The notes under the pieces were generated by a model. It was not told the origin of the DNA. It did no database searches and saw only the letters and a program-made list of their open reading frames with translations. Positions 56,469 through 64,000 of a stretch of DNA of 64,000 bases are shown in pieces (positions within the stretch are counted from its first letter, which is position 1; each line of letters starts with the position of its first letter). Origin of the DNA: Ricordea florida (taxonomy: Eukaryota > Cnidaria > Anthozoa > Corallimorpharia > Ricordeidae); the NCBI GenBank assembly GCA_949710005.1, contig OX453275.1, positions 31,187,218 to 31,251,217 on the forward strand. Direction: 5' to 3'. Made by a program: the position numbers and the translations under genes.

Positions 56469-57142
56469 ATAATATTGGGCTCTGGATAGCTGAGTTATAA
56501 TGAATGAACTTACAGTGCGACCACTCAAACCATGGCCAACCAAAGGCAAATAAATTACCATACAAATTTTTAATGTCTGTTTTTTGATGCTAAGCAACAC
56601 ATTAGTAGCAAGTTTCTACTTACTAAGATGATGCCTTTTCAAACTTGATAATGTTCTGTACAGTTATAGAGCAAAATATAAATCATTTGTAGAAATTCTG
56701 TTGTTTAGTTATGCGTTTCTCTGCTTTATTCGAATACGTGCAGCTAACTCTAAGACATATAATTTTCCACTAACTTGATACCAATAACCCTAAAGATATC
56801 CAAGAGTAACATTATCCAAATCACGTGCAAGAGTCAGTGATCGATCTTACAAGAAATGTGATATCACAAATACTATATTTAGGTACTCAATCTTGATTGG
56901 ATCATTAGTTTCAAAATTGGTTTTGGTGGCCTTGGTGTGAGTAGCAGTATAACAATCATGGCACAAAACCAAGGTTTTTACCCGACTAATACAAGAATTA
57001 TAAGGAAATGGATTTTTTGTGTTGGCATATGGTGACTGGCAGATGCTATCACTCCAGTTACGGTGTGGAGTACTGAGCTGAAAATGTCCCAAAACTTGAG
57101 GGGAATCGCACCCCCAATGGGATGGGGGATTGGGTAATAATT

Positions 57143-57372
57143 AACAATAATTGTTCACCAAAGGCGAAGTGATTATCGGTGAATATTCACCAATAATTGT
57201 TTTAGTATAAATACACAGGTGATTATTTCAAAAAAAGAAAAGAAAAAGCATTGTACAACAAACGACTTGCAGCCAATTTGTTCGTCGAGGTGATTACCAG
57301 CTGATAATCCAAGATAGCGAACCAATCAGGGCACGAGATTTTGTATAATCACCTGAGTATTTATACTAATTG
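57143..57372. mobile_element. MITE, reverse copy of 32667-32936
   Basis: Contains AGTGATTATCGGTGAATATT, TTTAGTATAAATACACAGGT, CATTGTACAAC and GTATAATCACCTGAGTATTT, in the opposite order to the copy at 32667. Confidence 0.7.
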
Positions 57373-58547
57373 CATTTATTAAATTTTCAACCTCGAATAT
57401 TAAATTTCTAGTCATCTGATTGGCTCGCTCAAACTTGGTTATCAGCTAATATATATCGTTTTGACCATAAATGGAAAGAGATTATTGCCAAGTGATGCTA
57501 AGCTGAAAAATCTGGCGACAATAGAGGAAGAAAAGTAGGAGCTTTCTACCAAAGAAATGCAAGCACAAATGGAGAATTCCATACTGGCAACATCCAAGAA
57601 AGCTGAAAAGGCTTTGATTGAAGGTTATTTTGGGCTACGTATCTGAAATTTTCTTGCAAATAAAGAAAAGAATTCTAACTCTTCCATACGTCACAATTTC
57701 CAAAACTTTTATAAACATTACACACAGAAAAAGTTTACCTCTAAAATTCTCAAAATGGCTTGAAGTCCATGTAGGAGTAAATTTTCGTTCAAAGCGAGTG
57801 CATTAATGAGGAAATAAGAACTTAATTCAAGTCTCATGCAAGAATTTTGACACATTGCTAAGGAAAAGCGATGGATGTTTCACCAAGGGTACTTCAATAA
57901 CATTGATAGGAATTGTACTGAAGTCAGTGATGGAACACAATTAGCTCCACAAGTCCAGATCATTAAGCCCACAATAGCAGTTACACCAAAACACTGGAAA
58001 AATTATTGAAGAAACTTATCTTCGTTCGCTGTCTGTGTGATCGTGGTGAATGGTGATAAAAGTTTTCCACAGAAGTTTAACAGCAAAGCACAGGTGCACA
58101 ATTATTTAACTCCTTGACGTGCTAAACCTTAAACACATTTTGAAAATTCCCCACTTCATTTGGTTGACATTCCATTCGCAATGACTGTGCTGCAGTGTGT
58201 CTTGTTTGAAATCTTTTCATAAGCGAATTTAGCAAACAGCGCGTGTAGTGATTTCCTGCAGTCTAACTGCTGTTTTTGTAACATCTATTTCCAGTCATTT
58301 TGCAAAATTAAAATAGAACTGAAACAAATTTAACCCAATCCACAATGATCATTATGTTCTTAAGTTTACCTTTAATTTGTCTTGTGATGGAATTGACCCA
58401 TGCGCTGCTTGGTCAAATATATAATAAAATGTTGAGTTACTCAGTGAATTTACAATTCCTGAATGATGGGAAAAACTACTGAAGATGGACTGAACAGTTC
58501 CTCAATCCTAGCTATTGAAGCATCAGACCACAAGTGTTTCCACTAGG

Positions 58548-61500
58548 CTACACCCTTTCTGACAACCAGATTGCTGCTTTACATCCTGTCTGAATAACTG
58601 CTGACATTGTTTCATACATTGGAGCCTAAAAGATAAAATGTGACTGACCTGTTAATGTTTGACTATATCTAGTTATTCCATACCATTGCTAAATATAAGG
58701 GTAATAAAATGTAGGTCCTGTCTCACCATACTTGTTCCTTATAATCTGTGGGACATTAAAGAAAAGAGTAGGGGACATAGTTCCCAGTGTGGTGGTCTAT
58801 CTCTGCCTCTGGTTTCATATGTCATGCACACATACATGTTTTAACAAGCACTTAGAAGCTCCTTGGTGTCAATTGTATTGTACAGGCCATCTAGGTCAGA
58901 CAATGAAAACTGTAACTGGCAGGAACTGCACTCACTATGTTTTAATAAGTAATATTATAATATTTATAAGTCCCTCCAGGGAAAGCATTGTGCCTTTTTA
59001 TTTTTTTTGTTCATTTGTAAGATGCTACCTCCAAGGTTCCTTCTCTGGAAACCCACTAAATTTGCAGTTCCTCAGAGGCAGAGTTGTGTAAACGCTTTGC
59101 ATTGGAACTGTTGTCTTGAGTTTAATATTTACCGGTATGTATATTGCTCAATTTTACAACCACAGTGAACAAAATCATGACCAGAAATATTACTTTCTTG
59201 TAGATTGAACAAAAATTAATTATATCATCCACAGAGTCCAGCATATGGCACCCATTTTCCCTAAGCCAAACTCCTACATGTAAAGCAACATGAACCAACC
59301 CTCATTTTTTTTCAAATTATGAAGACACAAGGTCACAGTTTTGTATCTTCTACATTCTGTGATCATCTGGCTTTAGCCTCCTATGCAGACATTCTTTGGC
59401 ATTCATTTGTGGGGTTGGGGGAATCCATGATGAAGCTTAAAGAATGTTTGTGTAGGAGGTTACATCTGGGTTGGTTGGGAATGAGACAAAAAAAAGCATA
59501 ATTTGTCCAACATGAGCACCAAACATTGCATACTGCATGCAAGAGGTTTTATTTTCCTCTGACAAATTAACAGTCAAAGCTAGGGCACCCAGAAAGCAAC
59601 TATCACACATATGCACAGATGAATGATTGTCCCCTACTTTTTCACTTTTCTGTCACAAGTGATAGCAGAGATTATCAAGAAAAATGTCTAGAAACATGTT
59701 TCTCTATTAAAATATGTGAAAACCAGGCTTTGCCCTTTGCAATTAGCAGGGGTTTCAATAGAAGCCGGCAACCGGCGAATTTCGCCGCCTACTTTCTAAC
59801 ATTTAATTTCTTTTTGGTCCCTTGAGTTTCTTGAGTCACAGAATTTCTCACCTGTTACAGCCGCCTACTTTAATATGGTCAGCCGCCTACTTCAGAACTT
59901 ATTGAAACCCCTGAATTAGCATGTCAGTTTGTTATGTCATAATTATTTAAATCATGCAGATCCTATCCTTATCTTAAAAACTGGTTGTCTTACTTTTCTT
60001 GCATCATTTTCCTCTCCTATATCAAGGTGCTCTAGCTCGTCATCACGAAACTTTTGGATCGTCTTACGGAAGAAAACAAAAGAGTTGCATACTAGTCAGG
60101 TTTAAGATCAATTCACAATGCAGCACAATTATTAATAATATTATCAATGATTGTAAAAATCGAGAGATCAGGGAGCTGTTTGTTGAGAACTGTTGTTGAT
60201 ATCAAATGCCAACAATGATCAACAACAAACAAAATTATTTCTTATTATTTGGAGAATTCCCACCATATGATAAAGCTTGTGACAAGTACAGCGTATGCTG
60301 TATTTTGTTTCTCTCACAGTTCCTAGTGGATACACTACAATAATAAACCTCAAGAATCTCATTTCAAAACAATGGTTCTCATGTCTGTTTACTGGCCATT
60401 GGCAAATTTGTGAATAAATGCAAGTTTATATTTAATTAATAAAAATAGTAAGTTCATGTACCAACTCTTAAAATGTACTTACATCTAATAACTCTTTGTT
60501 CTCTTCTGTTACTCCCTCAGCTAAAAGTTCTCTGAGCTGACTACAGAAAAAGAGAAAGGCTAATTCTTAAAAGAATCTAGTGTACATAAACAGATCTGAA
60601 GTAAACCTTGACATGCTCAGCTTAAGAATAAACTTAAAATGAAAAAAAACTGGTAGACAGACTGGAGAAAAAATAGACAGTACTGCATTGTAGGTTTCAC
60701 AAGTAAATAATAAATATGGCACAACATGGCCTGCAGTGAATGAAAGGTTATCTAAACTACAATATGTTTGTCCATGTAGTAGACAGCAAAAGAAAAGAAA
60801 ACAATATTGATATATAGTTGTACGTAGATGGCAAAAGAAACAGAATTGTGTAAATTAATTAAACTTCGACTATATCTTACTTGTTATAATGTTCACTAAT
60901 CACATCCTCAACAGCAACTGTACAAGCCATGGCGGCTTCCTTTCCTAATAGAGCTGTACTTGCACCTGGAGTAGAAAAACGCAAAAATGGGTTTGTTCAA
61001 CAATAAGTTGATAAATATACTCTAGGCTGTACATGTACCTGTAACAAACAACTAGTTGTACCATCGCAAGATAAAAAGGCAGGCTGATGTTTCAGGTGTT
61101 AGCCCTTCGTCAGAGCAACATATTACAGTGTGGCAAAACTCAAGATTTCACTCTCACTGACAATTTACTGTCAACTTGTTTCACAAGCTTCAATTTTGCA
61201 ATGACACAGCACCAGTGTTATTGGGAACTAGCCCATTCATGATAAAAGTCAGTTGCATTGCTTGTTCTCAAAGTTTTACACGTTGAAAAGCAGATACTCA
61301 CAGATAACAATACTAAGTGAAGTGAAACTTGATCTCTGATTATCATACTGTGATTACGGCAAAAATCCTCATTTTGATACTGCACAGTAATTACCCCAAA
61401 AACCTTCATTTCTCATTTCGCAGTGGTCTGTCTCAGAAAAGAATCATGAATGGTAAGTCAATTAGAAAGACAATTTTCCAATCAAATACAGAAATTTATA

Positions 61501-62295
61501 AACATAACTTAACAGAATTGAAAGGCCTGCTGGAAACAGGTCCTATGTGAAGTGTCAAGGTCAAATTTCATTACTGCTCAGATTGGAACAATTTTTTCCA
61601 GATTGTCTGTATATTATTACACCATTAACTACACATACTGTACCGCCATTTCGGGGCTAAAAATTAACTCCAGTGCTTGGTGGCCAGTCGGGCCAGTTTC
61701 CTTGAATTCTTAGCGGCCCATCCCAAAATGAAGTGGCCCTCGATTTTTTTTTCAAAGTCACATGGCAATGACAAAATCAAAGTGGCGTCTATGTGTTGCG
61801 AATGTGGATCACTCGTGAAATCACTGTTAAAACGGCTCAGAATTTCCACTTCAGAACTAAAAATTCACTGAAATGGATGATCTTAGAGTCCAGGTAAAGA
61901 AACGAAGAGGCCGGTAGTCCAACTAAACTGCATATTGAGTTTTATTTTTAACTAAGTTGTATTTTGCATAATTTACATTGCAACTTTTCCAAATTCTGTA
62001 GCATAGTCGTACATCGGGCAATCAAACCTTTACCTTTGGTAGCCCTGGTCAGTTTTAACTCACCACTGGCGACCGTGCAACTGCCAATTTTTAGCCCTGC
62101 CATTTTACAGCCAGACCCTCAGGTCATTTTCATACACAAGTTTACTCAATACTAAATGTAAATAAAGTTAAGCTCTTTACCAAGAACAAAGCCTGCTATC
62201 TTCCAGACTGGTGTAAGAACAGTTGGCCGAACTCTTCTCTCTGCAATTATCTTTTCAAATGTTTGCAGATGTTCCTTTTCTTGATCCCACATGTG
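58548..62295 (-). CDS. COQ7: COQ7, 5-demethoxyubiquinone hydroxylase (5' part outside window)
   Basis: COQ7 (CLK-1/CAT5) is a mitochondrial inner-membrane di-iron monooxygenase that hydroxylates demethoxyubiquinone in ubiquinone synthesis, working with COQ9. Exons seen: 62295-62181, 60965-60881, 60540-60483, 60062-59994, 58625-58548; phases agree and encode the last 134 residues. Iron-ligand motifs are present in order: ExxH in DQEKEHL, the Glu of CTVAVEDV, and ExxH in [10 protein letters not shown]. The conserved MACTVAVE and C-terminal AIWLSERV are clear. The exon with the first ligand Glu and the mitochondrial presequence must lie beyond 64000, since nothing matching was found between 62296 and the window end. 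Tail-to-tail with the death-domain adaptor. Confidence 0.95.
59741..59919. mobile_element. 167-bp element with CAGGGGTTTCAATA ends
   Basis: CAGGGGTTTCAATA (59747) and TATTGAAACCCCTG (ending 59913) are inverted, and AATTAG is duplicated on each side. GCCGCCTACTT is repeated three times inside. Lies downstream of a COQ7 exon. Confidence 0.85.
61060..61235. repeat. Dispersed repeat, family of 13280-13475
   Basis: On the reverse strand it has CTGACGAAGGGCTAACACCT then GAAAC. The plus strand ends with CACAGCACCAGTGTTATTGG, like 16225-16250. Confidence 0.5.
61647..62106. mobile_element. 448-bp element with GGGCTAAAAATT ends
   Basis: CGGGGCTAAAAATTA (61653) and AATTTTTAGCCCTG (ending 62100) are inverted, with CCATTT duplicated at 61647-61652 and 62101-62106. 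The subterminal GGTCAGTTTTAACTCACCAC block recurs at 40845-40885. In a COQ7 intron. Confidence 0.75.
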
Positions 62296-63240
62296 CTATT
62301 AGTGAAAGCAAAATACAAGATAACTGGGCAAAATGCAATGCATTGATACAGAACAAAATATTACATTTAGGAATCTGATAAAATCACTGGTTGGTAGTTT
62401 TTACACTAGGCTGTTAAGTAAGACAAGTGAAAATTGGGACAAGCATCTGTAAAACTATTTTACAGGCTAAACCTTTGGGTTTGTTTGCCTATTTCCTATA
62501 CGCAAATTGGTAGCCCGAAATATATACATGTGCATGCATAATTTGGCATGCTTCAATTGCTTATAACCACCAGGTGACAACCCCTTGATGTGACATGTCA
62601 CCAATCTCATCTCCTGGTCCAACTCAAAAATTGCATTTTGCTTTAAAAAAGATTTCAACCTTAAACTTTCAGCATATGATAGCTCTTCTTTTTCTCTTTC
62701 ACAACTGTATTTTTGTATATTTGTGTTCTGTGTTCTTTTGTGTCTTTTTTCTGTGTTTTAAACTACCTTAGTGTAACTGAACAATGCACAGTCCTTATTT
62801 ACATCTTCTTCTTCTTCTTCTTGGGGGTATAGGTTGGATTTTCTAAAGCGGAATGGTATTTAACACTGCATCACATCCAGGATACAGTGTACCAACCAGA
62901 TTATCAAAAGTGGCATTTTTTGTATGAGAAGAAAGTGGGCTGGCAAGGTAAAAGCCTTCAAAATAGCTGCATAGATGAGTTAAGTTCCTCAAAATGTAAA
63001 TTTGTCTACGCTAGTTTCATTTGGTCAATACAAAGAGGGGTCAAAGGTACTCCAGGATGCCCATGGGCTTCCCAGAAGAAAGTCTCCCTGCTTATCAAAT
63101 GGGTAAAAGTACACACATGCATAAACAAGTTCACCATTTATAGGAAAATTGATCAAGAACCAAATTGTGCACGATGGAATATAAGGGAGGGGGGGAAGGG
63201 AAGTTGCAGCTAGATTGCAGAATAACTGGCCCAGTCATTT
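62296..63240. other. Sequence upstream of the last COQ7 exon seen; no exon found
   Basis: Expected to be COQ7 intron. A CTT microsatellite lies at 62806-62821. A plus-strand frame at 62887-63213 has no recognisable domain and no splice support. Confidence 0.4.
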
Positions 63241-63265
63241 ACATACTGATGAACAACAATAGAGT

Positions 63266-63624
63266 CCATTGTGAAGGTGAATTAGTCAGCATGACACGAG
63301 CATGGGACAAAGAAAAATTCTTAGTCCCTGACAGAAATCGAACGCATGACGTCCCATACACTGGGCGGGCGTTGTATCCACTGAGCAACAAGAACTCATG
63401 GAGAGCAAGGTCATTTGACTGAGTCCATGTATGACAGGTATCCTGCATACTGCTAGGATCGATCAACGCTACAGAAGTCATGGTGAGTAGTGATAAGTTA
63501 ATAAAGATGGTGAATATTAAGCTCGGTAATGAATTTTCTTTGTCCCACACTCATGTCATATTGATTAATTCACCTTCACATTTCATTACCGAGCATAAAA
63601 TTCACCATCTTTATTAACTTATCA
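63266..63624. mobile_element. Nested palindromic element with tRNA-like insert
   Basis: 63491-63533 (TGATAAGTTAATAAAGATGG...) is mirrored at 63582-63624. An outer arm (GAAGGTGAATTAGTCAGCAT...GGGACAAAGAAAA, 63273-63318) is mirrored at 63530-63576. Between them, 63330-63412 looks like a reverse-strand tRNA/SINE head (AATCGAACGCATGAC). Confidence 0.6.
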
Positions 63625-63755
63625 ATGGAGTCCATTATTAACTGCCTCGTTCATCAAAAGCCTCCTAAAATGAGTGGGCAGCGGTATTCTGCAAATGCTC
63701 CCTAAATTGTCTAGGGCAATGCAAGGAATGATTTCCGCACAGGTCGCGGTAAGAC

Positions 63756-64000
63756 TTCCGCACAGGTCCCTACTTCATTATGCATGCTATAGCCGTACGG
63801 TTTCGTTCCCAGAAATGTTTGCACGCGCACTTCCCAAGACAATTCAACAACAGCATGCATAATGAAGTAGGGACCTATGTGGAAATATTACCCAGGTCCC
63901 TACTTCATTATGCATGCTATAGCCGTACGGTTTCGTTCCCAGAAATGTTTGCACGCGCACTTCCCAAGACAATTCAACAACAGCATGCATAATGAAGTAG
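63756..64000. mobile_element. Two tandem copies of the CTTCCGCACAGGTCC MITE
   Basis: 63756-63886 is a full palindromic copy (ACTTCATTATGCATGC/GCATGCATAATGAAGT). A second, apparently identical copy starts at 63894 and runs into the window edge. Same family as 38026-38164 and 37023-37166. Confidence 0.85.

Larger units (their letters stand above)
56052..58547. other. Intergenic region between tail-to-tail genes
   Basis: Holds the 3' UTR of the death-domain adaptor, a repeat fragment at 56505-56580 related to 48525-48585, and the MITE at 57143-57372. From 57400 to 58540 only AT-rich sequence with no exon is seen. Confidence 0.5.

Noticed and set aside
62887..63213. Plus-strand frame of 108 codons upstream of COQ7 exons
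   Set aside because: No recognised domain and no splice support; it lies in what should be a COQ7 intron.
63674..63992. Two overlapping frames ending in the same residues
   Set aside because: They are readings through the tandem MITE copies.

Overview
This is nuclear DNA of an animal. Genes are split by spliceosomal introns, coding exons are small islands in AT-rich intron and intergenic DNA, and the rest is crowded with short non-autonomous elements (palindromic MITE-like repeats, tRNA-derived SINEs, minisatellites). Gene content and the style of the repeats suggest a cnidarian, most likely an anthozoan such as a stony coral. The lineage call is an inference from recall, not from a search.

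Five protein-coding genes can be read exon by exon with intact splice phases. (1) Minus strand, about 25.2 kb down to 3.27 kb: a CCDC33-like protein with C2-like modules, then a coiled coil. There are 24 coding exons in the window and its 3' end lies outside. (2) Minus strand, 37.7 to 29.0 kb: ZNF207/BuGZ, complete, 8 exons, 491 residues. (3) Plus strand, 37.97 to 41.56 kb: CENPX/MHF2, complete, 6 exons, 78 residues. It is head-to-head with ZNF207 across about 260 bp. (4) Plus strand, 44.68 to 56.05 kb: an unnamed adaptor of 985 residues with a PH-like region, an IRS/DOK-type PTB-like region, a proline-rich tail with YxN motifs, an unassigned region and a C-terminal death domain. (5) Minus strand, 62.3 to 58.5 kb: the 3' five exons of COQ7, whose 5' end lies beyond the window.

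Region by region: 1-3.2 kb is repeat-rich and holds a 734-bp element with 83-bp terminal inverted repeats and 8-bp target duplications. 3.2-25.3 kb is CCDC33 with its introns, which contain a 21-bp minisatellite, SINEs and many MITEs. Four neighbouring CCDC33 exons share a duplicated motif. 25.3-29.0 kb is intergenic with MITEs. 29-41.6 kb is the ZNF207/CENPX pair. 41.6-44.6 kb is intergenic. 44.6-56.1 kb is the death-domain adaptor. 56-58.5 kb is the intergenic gap between tail-to-tail genes. 58.5-62.3 kb is COQ7. 62.3-64 kb is repeats.

The most interesting items are the DOK-like/death-domain adaptor architecture, the tandemly duplicated CCDC33 exons, the shared promoter of two kinetochore-linked genes, a probable GC-AG intron in CENPX, and a dispersed repeat that carries a type I hammerhead-ribozyme-like core with a compensatory change between copies. 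The genes do not form one pathway, apart from the ZNF207/CENPX kinetochore link.
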